NCBI RefSeq assembly: GCF_009827615.1
Contig: NZ_WTYU01000001.1
Coordinates: 1,261,001-1,325,000, forward strand
Direction: 5' to 3'
DNA: 64,000 nt
Origin: Allopontixanthobacter confluentis
GTDB taxonomy: Bacteria > Pseudomonadota > Alphaproteobacteria > Sphingomonadales > Sphingomonadaceae
Shown in pieces: positions 30,994 to 40,004 of the stretch. The stretch's first letter is position 1; each line of letters begins with the position of its first letter. The notes below the pieces were generated by a model. The model had not been told where the DNA came from and searched no databases. It saw only the letters and a list, made by a program, of their open reading frames with translations. Position numbers and translations under genes: made by a program.

Positions 30994-32559
30994 TCAGTTC
31001 GCCAATGGTGCCAGTTCCGCCGCCGCGCCATCGACGCCTGCCTGCAAATCACGCTCATTATCGAACCGGCGGTGCCGCACAATGTGGGGGGTGATGACGA
31101 TGTACAGCTCGGTCTTGCTGCGGGTGGACCGTTCCACCGTGAACAATGCGCCAAGCAGCGGAATATCGCCCAGAAGCGGAATTTTCGATTTGTTCGTCAG
31201 GCTGTTTTCCTGGGTCAGGCCGCCAATAACAAAAGTTTCTCCGTCCCTTACCGATGCGGATGTTTCCGCCTCGCGCTGGCTGATAGTCGGATAGCCTTGC
31301 GAAAACCCGGTGACCGACGAAACCACCCCGTAAATCTGCGATGTCACGAACCCGTCTTCGCTCACCCGCGGCGCAATTTGCAGCGTCACCCCGACATTCA
31401 CATATTGCACTTGCTGGGACACACCATTCACGCCTGACAGGGTGATAGCGGTCAGGATCGGCAAGGCATCGCCGGTGATGATCTTGGCGGTCGAACCGCT
31501 TTGCGCGGCAATCCGCGGGCGGGACACGATGCGGCCTTCGCCTTTCTGAATCTGGGCATAAATGGCGGCTTGTAACGTGCCTGATGGCAGCACGTCATTC
31601 GGGTCCACCCCAAACGGCAGGAACGACCCTGTATCAAGCGAACCCACCGCCAGCTGGCCGGCAGTATTGTTAAGGTCGATACCCAGATTGCGTGCGCCGC
31701 TTTCCGTCAGTTCGACAAATTGCGTTTCCAGGATCACACTGTCCACTGGCACATCGATGAGGGCGATCTGCTGCTTTACCCGCGCAATGCGGTCGGTGCT
31801 GCCGGTAATCCAGATGGCGTTCAGCCGCCGGTCCACCGCCAGCCCGTTGCCAAATGACTGGCCGAGCGGAATTTCCTCGCGCTGCGCCTGTTGCTGGCCG
31901 CCGATGAAACTGGGCTGCTGGTTGGAAGCAGGCGACCCAAACCCCGGTTCACGGCGGATGAAGACATTGTTCGGTTTGATCTCCGCGCCATCCACCAAGA
32001 GGCCGATGACTTCGCTGACATCGGCATATTTCAGAAACACAAGCTCGTAGGCATCGCCCGGAGAATAGGCATCGGCTGGCGCAAGATCGGCGGCGCGGAA
32101 CACGTCCTCGCCCTCAGACCCGATGGCGCGGCTGCCAATTTCTTCTTCGGCGCTCACCCGTTCTATTTTGACCTGAATGGAATTGGCGCCGATATTTTCG
32201 GCCGAAACGCGGGCTGGCACAGCTGTGTCAAACCGCATCAGCAGGCTGCCTTCCGACGTGAGGAATAGAGTTTCGCGGACCAGGCCGCGCAATCGCTGTC
32301 GCTGCGGAACCCGGCCCGCTTTCACGGTTGAACGGATCAGCAATTCCGGCTGGCTGGGGTTGTTATTATTGGCTGCATAGCGCGGTTCCGCAGGCGAAAA
32401 ACGCAAGATGAAGGACGCGCTGTTATCATCCTGCGTGACCAGCCGCACTTCTTCAAGGACGGATGGCACAACCTGCGCCGACAGAGGCCGCGCGCCAGCA
32501 ACCAGCATAATGACCAGCATGGCACATATTGCCGCCAGCCTATTGGAAAATAATCTCAA
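30994..32559 (-). CDS. Orphan outer-membrane secretin (PilQ/GspD family)
   Basis: The 521-residue protein has a signal peptide ending near ARPLSAQ and an N-terminal AMIN-like beta domain. One secretin N1-type domain follows (YELVFLKYADVSEVIGLLVD ... RVKQQIALIDVP). The C-terminal secretin beta-barrel carries GRIVSRPRIAAQSG and the hallmark IPLLGDIPLLGALF. The start is TTG at 32559, supported by GAGGG about 8 nt upstream and by positive residues before the hydrophobic core; the next ATG (32520) would lose them. No pilus or type II secretion genes adjoin it, but a c-di-GMP enzyme gene lies directly upstream on the same strand. Confidence 0.85.
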   Translation of the reverse strand: MRLFSNRLAAICAMLVIMLVAGARPLSAQVVPSVLEEVRLVTQDDNSASFILRFSPAEPRYAANNNNPSQPELLIRSTVKAGRVPQRQRLRGLVRETLFLTSEGSLLMRFDTAVPARVSAENIGANSIQVKIERVSAEEEIGSRAIGSEGEDVFRAADLAPADAYSPGDAYELVFLKYADVSEVIGLLVDGAEIKPNNVFIRREPGFGSPASNQQPSFIGGQQQAQREEIPLGQSFGNGLAVDRRLNAIWITGSTDRIARVKQQIALIDVPVDSVILETQFVELTESGARNLGIDLNNTAGQLAVGSLDTGSFLPFGVDPNDVLPSGTLQAAIYAQIQKGEGRIVSRPRIAAQSGSTAKIITGDALPILTAITLSGVNGVSQQVQYVNVGVTLQIAPRVSEDGFVTSQIYGVVSSVTGFSQGYPTISQREAETSASVRDGETFVIGGLTQENSLTNKSKIPLLGDIPLLGALFTVERSTRSKTELYIVITPHIVRHRRFDNERDLQAGVDGAAAELAPLAN

Positions 32560-32682
32560 TTAAACGACCCTCACCCCGCCCGATTGGCAGTGTTTTCACC
32601 ATCACCATCTGTAACTGCGACATTTACGATTGCAAGCTGACCAGAAGATGAAGCGATGTCCGCCACCTGCCAAGGCTGCGGT

Positions 32683-34923
32683 TCAGGCCACGCGCAACAG
32701 GACGTCTGATCGGTCAACCTGGCTAAAGCGAGGCAGGCTTTTCGGCTTGCCGCTGCCAATCGGCTCGTTACCCACCAGCGGATAATTACCCGATGGCAAG
32801 GCAGCCAGCGGCATGCCCGCTGCCGCCAGAACATAAGGCGAAACGCGGTGGCGCGTGCACAGGCCGTCCGATCCATCGCTGATCAGCGGAATTTCAAATT
32901 GCAGCCCCTGTGACGTTTCATGGGACCGTTTGACTGTGGCCACGGCGAGTTGCCCCTCGCCAAAATCGATGACAAATTCCGTTCCCACCGGCACATCGAC
33001 CAGACCTTCGATGCGAATACCGCTTTTGGACAAATTGCGCATCATGACGTCGTAGCGGTGATCTTCATGGATCACGCCGATCATGCGGAACAGCGTCTTG
33101 CGATCATACCGGTGCACATCATGTCCGGTTGGCATGATGTGCAGATCACCGCGCGCCAGCCGCTCGCTGATCTCGTGGTTGGACAGGGGCCTGCTGTAGA
33201 CATATCCCTGCACATGGCTGACATTCAGCTTGCGGATGAGGTCCAGCGTGTCGAGCGTTTCGATACCCTCGGCGGTTGTTTCCATGTCCAGCGCCTGTGC
33301 CAGGCTGACAATTGCAGTGATGATGGCGGCATTGCGATTGCCGCTTTCTGTGGCACCGCGAACGAAGCTCTGGTCAATCTTGATCTTGTCGAACGGGGCG
33401 GTCTTCAGATAGCCCAGCGAAGAATATCCCGTGCCAAAATCATCCAGCGCCAGCCTGACGCCGACCTTTTTCAAGGTGGCAAACACATTGTCGGTGTCCG
33501 CATTTTCTCCCAGAAACACGCTCTCGGTTATTTCAAGTTCCAGCCGTTCAGGCGCGAGGCCCGAATTGGACAGTGCCGATGCCACCATGGCTGCCAGTTC
33601 GGTGTTGGCAAACTGGATCGGGGAAACATTTACCGCGACCCGCGCATTGCCGGCCCATTTCGACGCATCGTCGCACGCCTGCCGCAATGCCCATTCCCCC
33701 AGCCTGCTGATGATATTGGCGTCTTCAGCAATAGGGATAAAGATGGCAGGCGAAATCGGCCCTTTTTCGGGGTGGTCCCACCGCATCAACGCTTCGAACC
33801 CGGCAATCAGATTGTTGCCCGCATCAACCACCGGCTGATACATCAGCGATATTTCACCGCGATCTAGTGCGTCGCGCAGGTCGTCTTCCAACTGCCGGCG
33901 GTCTTCCGCCTTGTCATGCAGATCGCTGGAATAGAACCGGTACCGCCCGCGCCCGTCATTCTTCGCGGCATATAGCGCAAGGTCTGCGCTGCGGGTCAGT
34001 TCCTCGCTGGTAATCCCGTCAAACGGGGCAACGGCCATTCCCACAGATGCGCCGATAACGCAGCGCACGCCGTCCACTGTATAGGGCTGCGAAATCATTG
34101 AGATTATCTTGCGGGCAGCATCGCCAAGCTGGCCCCGATCGTCAATATCGGGCATAATTACCTGAAATTCGTCACCCCCAAGGCGCCCGACTTCCCAGTC
34201 CGGTGCCACAACCCGCATCAGCCGCTGTGATGCCTGTTTCAGGACTTCGTCACCTGCCTGGTGGCCCAGAGTGTCGTTGATCTGCTTGAACCGGTCCAGA
34301 TCGATTATCATCAGCGCGCAGCTTCGCTTGGCGACCTTATATGCGGTCAGCGCCGCTTCCAGCCTTTGCGAAATCCTGTGCCGACTGGCGAGCCCGGTCA
34401 GCGTATCGGATTCGCTCAGACGCGAGGCTTCATCATGGCTTTGCCGGTTGCGGGTGACGTCAAGGCCGCTGCCTTTGTAACCCAGCAAATTGCCTGCCTT
34501 GTCAAATTCGGGCCGACCATTGACCGACCACCAGCATTCTGCGGAATCACAAGCGGCCAGCAGTTCCAGATTGCTGAATTTGCTCTTGGTGCGCAGCACA
34601 AATGGCAAAGTTCTGCTGTTGGCCGTGTCAGCCCGGCGTTCCTGCCTGAACAGCGATTCGAGTGGCTGCCCGATAAGATTGCCCGCTTCCTGCCCCAGCG
34701 TTCGGCCCACGCAATCAGAAACATATGTCAGCCGCAATTCACCATCGGTGGACCAGAACCAGCCGCGCCCTGATTCCTCGAATGCGCGCGCCATCTCGGC
34801 CAGTTGCGAATTATCGATTTGCGAAACGGGCGGTTTTTCAGCAGCGCCGAAAAAGCGGTTCCAGCCACTGGCGCTTTTGCCCCGGGCGGTTTGCGGATTG
34901 GCAGACTTGCTTTTGTCGGTCAT
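32683..34923 (-). CDS. PAS-GGDEF-EAL-PilZ cyclic-di-GMP enzyme (paralogue 1)
   Basis: The 746-residue cytoplasmic protein has PAS (about 45-155), GGDEF (about 172-330, RLGGDEF intact), EAL (about 345-590) and PilZ-like (about 610-700) domains. EAL catalytic motifs are kept: FEALMRW, NVSP, ELEITES, DDFGTGYSS, KIKID and VQGY. The RxxD inhibitory site before GGDEF is missing. The PilZ part has NLSKSG but R-x4-R instead of RxxxR. It may both make and break c-di-GMP. The start codon lies 9 nt after an 11-bp hairpin. The secretin gene follows 123 bp downstream. Confidence 0.92.
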   Translation of the reverse strand: MTDKSKSANPQTARGKSASGWNRFFGAAEKPPVSQIDNSQLAEMARAFEESGRGWFWSTDGELRLTYVSDCVGRTLGQEAGNLIGQPLESLFRQERRADTANSRTLPFVLRTKSKFSNLELLAACDSAECWWSVNGRPEFDKAGNLLGYKGSGLDVTRNRQSHDEASRLSESDTLTGLASRHRISQRLEAALTAYKVAKRSCALMIIDLDRFKQINDTLGHQAGDEVLKQASQRLMRVVAPDWEVGRLGGDEFQVIMPDIDDRGQLGDAARKIISMISQPYTVDGVRCVIGASVGMAVAPFDGITSEELTRSADLALYAAKNDGRGRYRFYSSDLHDKAEDRRQLEDDLRDALDRGEISLMYQPVVDAGNNLIAGFEALMRWDHPEKGPISPAIFIPIAEDANIISRLGEWALRQACDDASKWAGNARVAVNVSPIQFANTELAAMVASALSNSGLAPERLELEITESVFLGENADTDNVFATLKKVGVRLALDDFGTGYSSLGYLKTAPFDKIKIDQSFVRGATESGNRNAAIITAIVSLAQALDMETTAEGIETLDTLDLIRKLNVSHVQGYVYSRPLSNHEISERLARGDLHIMPTGHDVHRYDRKTLFRMIGVIHEDHRYDVMMRNLSKSGIRIEGLVDVPVGTEFVIDFGEGQLAVATVKRSHETSQGLQFEIPLISDGSDGLCTRHRVSPYVLAAAGMPLAALPSGNYPLVGNEPIGSGKPKSLPRFSQVDRSDVLLRVA

Positions 34924-34932
34924 TTACTGGCT

Positions 34933-34965
34933 CTATCGGGTGCGACGTACATCAGCACCCGATAG
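34933..34965 (-). promoter_or_regulatory. 11-bp hairpin in the leader of c-di-GMP enzyme 1
   Basis: CTATCGGGTGC (34933-34943) and GCACCCGATAG (34955-34965) are perfect complements around an 11-nt loop. In the transcript it ends 9 nt before the ATG at 34923 and occupies the place where a ribosome site is expected. No U-run follows, so it is not a standard lepA terminator. Confidence 0.6.
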
Positions 34966-35034
34966 GCAGGATTGGTTAAAAATTCTGTCCGCTCAGAGCA
35001 TGAAAATCCCGGGCCGCGTGCGGTGCATTCCTGC

Positions 35035-36852
35035 CTATTCCTCGCCCATGCGAAGCGCTGCAATAAAGGCTTCCTGCGGAATGCTGACATTGCCATATTC
35101 GCGCATCTTGGCCTTGCCCTTCTTCTGTTTGTCGAGCAGCTTTTTCTTCCGGCTGATGTCGCCGCCATAACATTTGGCAGTCACGTCCTTGCGCATGGCA
35201 GCGATGGTTTCGCGGGCAATAACCTTGCCGCCAATGGCTGCCTGAACCGGGATTTTGAACAGATGGCGTGGAATGAGGTCTTTCAGGCGTTCGCACATAT
35301 GGCGGCCGCGGGCTTCGGCCACGCCGCGATGGACAATCATGCTGAGTGCATCAACCGGCTCATTATTCACCAGGATGCTCATTTTCACAAGATCGCCTTC
35401 GCGCAGGCCAATCTGCTCGTAATCGAAACTGGCATAGCCGCGTGAAATGCTTTTCAGCCGGTCATAGAAATCGAACACCACTTCGTTCAGCGGCAATTCG
35501 TAGGTGATCTGCGCACGTCCACCGACGTAAGTCAGGTCTTTCTGAATTCCGCGCCGGTCCTGACACAGTTTCAGAATCGAACCGAGATATTCATCAGGCG
35601 TGTAAATCACGGCCTTGATCCATGGCTCGTCAATCTGTTCGATCCGGCTTGGATCGGGATAATCTGCCGGGTTGTGCAGCATGATCTCGCGGGCATCGTC
35701 GGTGCGCGATTTGCTCAGTTGAATGCGGTACACCACGGATGGCGCAGTGGTGATCAGGTCCAGATCATATTCGCGTGTCAAGCGTTCCTGAATGATCTCG
35801 AGATGCAGCAAACCCAGAAAACCACAGCGGAAACCAAAGCCAAGGGCCGCGCTGCTTTCCGTTTCGAAACTGAAGCTGGCATCGTTCAGGCGCAATTTGC
35901 CGATGCTCTCGCGCAGCTTTTCAAAATCTGCCGCGTCCACCGGGAAGATGCCGCAGAACACCACTGGCTGCACTTCCTTGAAGCCTGCCAGTGCTTCCTT
36001 GGACCCGTTTTTGACCGTGGTGATGGTGTCACCCACCTTGGCCTGCGCCACTTCCTTGATCTGAGCAGTGATAAAGCCGATTTCGCCTGCGGCCAGTTCC
36101 GATACCTGTTCAATCTTCGGGCCCATGAAGCCGACCCGGTCGATCAGATGTTCCGTGCCGCCCTGCATGAATTTGACTTGCAGGCCTTTCCGGATCACGC
36201 CTGAAATCACCCGCACCAGAATGACAACGCCGAGATAGGGATCATACCAGCTGTCGACCAGCATGGCCTTCAATGGCGCATCGCGGTCACCCTTGGGCGG
36301 CGGAATACGGGTAACGACCGCTTCCAGCACTTCCTCGATCCCGATGCCGGATTTGGCACTGGTGAGCACGGCGTTGGATGCATCGATACCGATGATGTCT
36401 TCAATTTCGCGCCGGACCATTTCCGGTTCTGCGGCGGGCAGGTCAATCTTGTTGATGACCGGCAGGATTTCATGATCATGCTCGATCGACTGATAGACAT
36501 TGGCCAGCGTCTGCGCTTCCACGCCCTGCGCCGCGTCCACCACCAGCAGCGCGCCTTCGCACGCGGCCAGGCTGCGGGACACTTCATAGGCGAAATCGAC
36601 ATGGCCCGGCGTGTCCATCAGGTTGAGCTGATAGGTAACGCCGTCCTTCGCGGTATAGTTCAGGCGCACGGTCTGCGCCTTGATCGTGATCCCGCGTTCA
36701 CGCTCAATATCCATATTGTCCAGCACCTGCTCCGACATTTCACGGTCAGTCAGGCCGCCGGTGAATTGTATGAGCCTGTCGGCAAGGGTCGATTTGCCGT
36801 GGTCAATATGAGCAATAATGCTGAAATTTCTGATGTTTGCTAGTTCGGTCAT
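35035..36852 (-). CDS. lepA: Elongation factor 4 (LepA)
   Basis: This is a ribosome-associated GTPase. The 605-residue protein starts [20 protein letters not shown] with the G1 motif [15 protein letters not shown] (G3), NKIDLP (G4) and the LepA-specific C-terminal domain ending near [11 protein letters not shown] follow. The ATG at 36852 is preferred over an upstream TTG at 36900. It lies between the two c-di-GMP enzyme genes on the same strand. Confidence 0.97.
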   Translation of the reverse strand: MTELANIRNFSIIAHIDHGKSTLADRLIQFTGGLTDREMSEQVLDNMDIERERGITIKAQTVRLNYTAKDGVTYQLNLMDTPGHVDFAYEVSRSLAACEGALLVVDAAQGVEAQTLANVYQSIEHDHEILPVINKIDLPAAEPEMVRREIEDIIGIDASNAVLTSAKSGIGIEEVLEAVVTRIPPPKGDRDAPLKAMLVDSWYDPYLGVVILVRVISGVIRKGLQVKFMQGGTEHLIDRVGFMGPKIEQVSELAAGEIGFITAQIKEVAQAKVGDTITTVKNGSKEALAGFKEVQPVVFCGIFPVDAADFEKLRESIGKLRLNDASFSFETESSAALGFGFRCGFLGLLHLEIIQERLTREYDLDLITTAPSVVYRIQLSKSRTDDAREIMLHNPADYPDPSRIEQIDEPWIKAVIYTPDEYLGSILKLCQDRRGIQKDLTYVGGRAQITYELPLNEVVFDFYDRLKSISRGYASFDYEQIGLREGDLVKMSILVNNEPVDALSMIVHRGVAEARGRHMCERLKDLIPRHLFKIPVQAAIGGKVIARETIAAMRKDVTAKCYGGDISRKKKLLDKQKKGKAKMREYGNVSIPQEAFIAALRMGEE

Positions 36853-36982
36853 GGATCGCCGGTAAGTTTGGGAAGCGGTATCGCAAGATACCTTTTGCAA
36901 GCCCTTAGCCGCGCTTGGCGGTGCTGTCAGCAGATAGGTTCAACAATCCCGTCACAATCGCCGGCAATCAGCTCCCGCTGCA

Positions 36983-39838
36983 TTAGGCCCGCATCCGCAG
37001 CGATTTTCTTTCAGGATCAGCCGAAGGGGCTTTCAATGCCAGAAAATCACCATCCTCGCCGCGCGCCAGCGGATGGGTGAATTCCACCCCCATGCGGTCT
37101 TCATGGCTCCATTTGCTGGTGGCGGTGATGGTGGTGTTTTCCGACAGCATGATGTGGAACACGGTGCCATCCGGCACATTCCACAAACCTTCGATCATCA
37201 CCCCGCGTTCAGCAATATTGCGCATGCTGGCGTTGTAGAACTGGCCGCCATGTTCCAGCACGACCTTGCGCAGCAACGTCTGGCGCAGCGTGCGCGCTGA
37301 TCGGGGGCCACTGGCGACAGCAGCGAGGCCGGTTTTCAGCCTGTTTGTGGCATCCACATTACTGAGCGGGCGTTCATAGATATACCCCTGCACATGGCTG
37401 CACCCATGCATCCGCACCAGGTCAAGCTCGTCCATGGTTTCCACCCCTTCGGCAGTGGTATCCATGCCCAGGGCCTGTGCCAGACTGGTGATAGAGGCGA
37501 TGATGGCACCGTTACGGCTGCCCGGCTGGGTCGCCCCGCGCACGAAACTCTGGTCAATCTTGATCTTGTCGAACGGCGCCTTTTTCAGATAGCCAAGCGA
37601 GGAATATCCGGTGCCGAAATCATCCAGTGCCAGCCGCACACCCACACGTTTCAGCGCGGCGAACATCGCATCAGTGCCCTGATCATCGTTCAGGAAAACA
37701 CTTTCGGTTATTTCCAGTTCGAGCCGGCGCGCCACAATGCCCGCCTGGGCAATGGCATTGGTAACAACATTGGGCAATTGCGGGTTGGAAAATTGCAGCG
37801 GCGATACATTGACCGCGCAGCATACATCTTCGGGCCAGCCGGCCAGATCATGACACGCAGTGCGGATTGCCCACTCACCAATGGCGTTGATCAGGCCGGT
37901 ATCTTCAGCAATCGGCACGAATTTCGATGGTGACAGCCAGCCTTTGGTGGGGTGGTTCCAGCGCAGCAATGCTTCAAAGCCGGTGATCCGCTCGGTCGAT
38001 GTTTGCACCACTGGCTGGTAATAGAGCTGCAAACTGCCCTTCGCGATGGCATCGCGCAGGTCCCGTTCCAGCTCGCTTCGTTCCTCCGCGGCGGAATGCA
38101 AATCGTCCGAAAAGAAATGATAACGCCCTCGGCCATTATCCTTGGCCGCATACAGCGCAAGATCAGCGTTGCGGACCAGTTCTTCAGCAGTCAGGCCATG
38201 CTCGGGTGAAATGGCGATGCCGACAGAAGCGCCGATCACGACCCGGTGGCCATCAATCAGATATGGCTGTGACAGCGACCGGATGATTTCCTGCGACAAG
38301 TCAACCAGCGCGTTGCGCGAAACCCTGCCCGGCAGGATAACTTCAAATTCGTCACCGCCCAGCCGGCCCACCCGGCCGATTTCGCCCACGGACATTTCCA
38401 CCCGATCGGCCACCTGCCGCAGCAGAGCATCGCCTGCCGGATGGCCAAGCGTATCATTCACATGTTTGAACCGGTCGAGGTCAATCAGGAAAATGCTGCA
38501 TTCGCGCTGAATTTCCTGCGGCGCATCCAGCACCTTTTCCAGCGTCTGGGCCATCTGGAACCTGTTGGCGAGGCCGGTGAGGGAATCGTAAAGCGCAAGC
38601 CGCGAAGCATTTTCCTCGCTCCTGCGTTTGGCGGTAAGGTCCGTGCCTGACCCGCGAAAACCGACATAATTGTTAAACTCGTCATACACCGGACGGCCGC
38701 TGACCGACCACCAGCATTCATCGCCCGTGGCCGCAGCTCGCACGGCCAGATCCTGAAACGATGACCGCGCAGAAACCTGGAACGCCAGCGTGCGCTCAGC
38801 TTCGTCCGCGCTTGCCGACCCTTTTTTCGACCCGATATCCGTCCCGTTTTCCCGCCCATTTTCGCATAGGGCAAACAGTTGCAGAAACGGCCTGCCCAGC
38901 AGCGCCTGCATCGGCTCGTCCAAAACTGCTGCAACATGGGGGGAGACATAGCTTATCAGCCCGCGCCGATCAGTTTCCCAGAACCAGCCCTGCCCTGTAT
39001 CTTCATAATCCCGCAGGATATCTTCATACCGGTTCCGCGCCCGCTCGCGGTGCTGGAGCCTGCTGCGCTGCTCGCTTTCCAGCCGTGACTGCACCCGCGC
39101 CACCACCGCCATTGCCACAGCCGCGGCGGCCATGGCCCCCAGCGCATAAAAGCTGCCATCCACCAGCGCCACTGGCGTCCATGTGGCGGTAATGCCGGAA
39201 AAAAGTTGCACCGTGCGCCCGTTCAGCAGCGTGGCCGACAGGGCATTAAGTGAAATGAGCGCCGCGACCGCCAGCCGTGGGTCCAGCCCGCCATTATAGG
39301 TCCAGATGCCATAGGCAAGCCCCGTCAGCGCCAGCGGACAGATGACGCAAAAGGCCATCATCACGCGTACCAGTTGCGGCTGGCGTGGCTTGGCGCGTTC
39401 CCAGCGGGCAAATGGCAGGCTGCTCAGGGTCAGGGCAATGGCAAGCGTTCCGGCGGCCATCACTGATGTAGGCGCAATCGTGCCCATCATCACCATGGTT
39501 ACGGCAAAGGTGATCGAAAGTATTAACACCATCCTGTACCAATTTGCCGGAATGGCGGAATGTTTGCGGTCGCGGTTGCTGACAGTCGTGTGGTGGCGGC
39601 GCCGGTCGGGGCCATCCTGCCTTATCCGTGGCTGCGTGGAATTGCCCTCCACCACGCCGGCCGGACGGGGCGGCATTTCTGCCGTATCTCTGTTTGTGCT
39701 GCCGTGCCAGGTGCCTGCCTGCTTGCCGCTATGCGTTGCTGCCGATCCGGTTTCGCTGGAAAATTCCGGGCGCGCGCCATCGCCATGCCACCGCATCGCA
39801 TCGCCAGTTGGCAGAAAATCAGGATTGGGCGCATTCAT
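36983..39838 (-). CDS. Membrane PAS-GGDEF-EAL-PilZ cyclic-di-GMP enzyme (paralogue 2)
   Basis: The 951-residue protein has a low-complexity N-terminus and a membrane segment of several helices (about 105-250). PAS (about 270-380), GGDEF (about 415-570), EAL (about 580-830) and a PilZ-like tail (about 845-940) follow. RLGGDEF, FEALLRWNHP, NVSPLQFSN, ELEITES, DDFGTGYSS and VQGY are intact. The RxxD I-site is absent. In the PilZ part the NxSxxG serine is alanine (NIAERG), so ligand binding may be weakened. It is closely related to the gene on the other side of lepA, which lacks the membrane part. Confidence 0.92.
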   Translation of the reverse strand: MNAPNPDFLPTGDAMRWHGDGARPEFSSETGSAATHSGKQAGTWHGSTNRDTAEMPPRPAGVVEGNSTQPRIRQDGPDRRRHHTTVSNRDRKHSAIPANWYRMVLILSITFAVTMVMMGTIAPTSVMAAGTLAIALTLSSLPFARWERAKPRQPQLVRVMMAFCVICPLALTGLAYGIWTYNGGLDPRLAVAALISLNALSATLLNGRTVQLFSGITATWTPVALVDGSFYALGAMAAAAVAMAVVARVQSRLESEQRSRLQHRERARNRYEDILRDYEDTGQGWFWETDRRGLISYVSPHVAAVLDEPMQALLGRPFLQLFALCENGRENGTDIGSKKGSASADEAERTLAFQVSARSSFQDLAVRAAATGDECWWSVSGRPVYDEFNNYVGFRGSGTDLTAKRRSEENASRLALYDSLTGLANRFQMAQTLEKVLDAPQEIQRECSIFLIDLDRFKHVNDTLGHPAGDALLRQVADRVEMSVGEIGRVGRLGGDEFEVILPGRVSRNALVDLSQEIIRSLSQPYLIDGHRVVIGASVGIAISPEHGLTAEELVRNADLALYAAKDNGRGRYHFFSDDLHSAAEERSELERDLRDAIAKGSLQLYYQPVVQTSTERITGFEALLRWNHPTKGWLSPSKFVPIAEDTGLINAIGEWAIRTACHDLAGWPEDVCCAVNVSPLQFSNPQLPNVVTNAIAQAGIVARRLELEITESVFLNDDQGTDAMFAALKRVGVRLALDDFGTGYSSLGYLKKAPFDKIKIDQSFVRGATQPGSRNGAIIASITSLAQALGMDTTAEGVETMDELDLVRMHGCSHVQGYIYERPLSNVDATNRLKTGLAAVASGPRSARTLRQTLLRKVVLEHGGQFYNASMRNIAERGVMIEGLWNVPDGTVFHIMLSENTTITATSKWSHEDRMGVEFTHPLARGEDGDFLALKAPSADPERKSLRMRA

Positions 39839-40004
39839 GAAATGCTAGTGCAGTTGATCCTTTTTAAAAGAAGTTAACAAGGCTGTCATAAATTGCCGAA
39901 TTGGCGCCTGGCATCGCTCGCCCGGCCGGGTGCCTTGCCAATCGCAAGACTGAAGTGCATGGTCTGGTAAATAAGGGCAAATAAACAGCCCAATGGGGAC
40001 CAGG

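Noticed and set aside
39921-39930. Palindrome CCCGGCCGGG between the c-di-GMP enzyme and phaC
   Set aside because: Short all-G+C palindromes are expected by chance in such DNA, and there is no further support.
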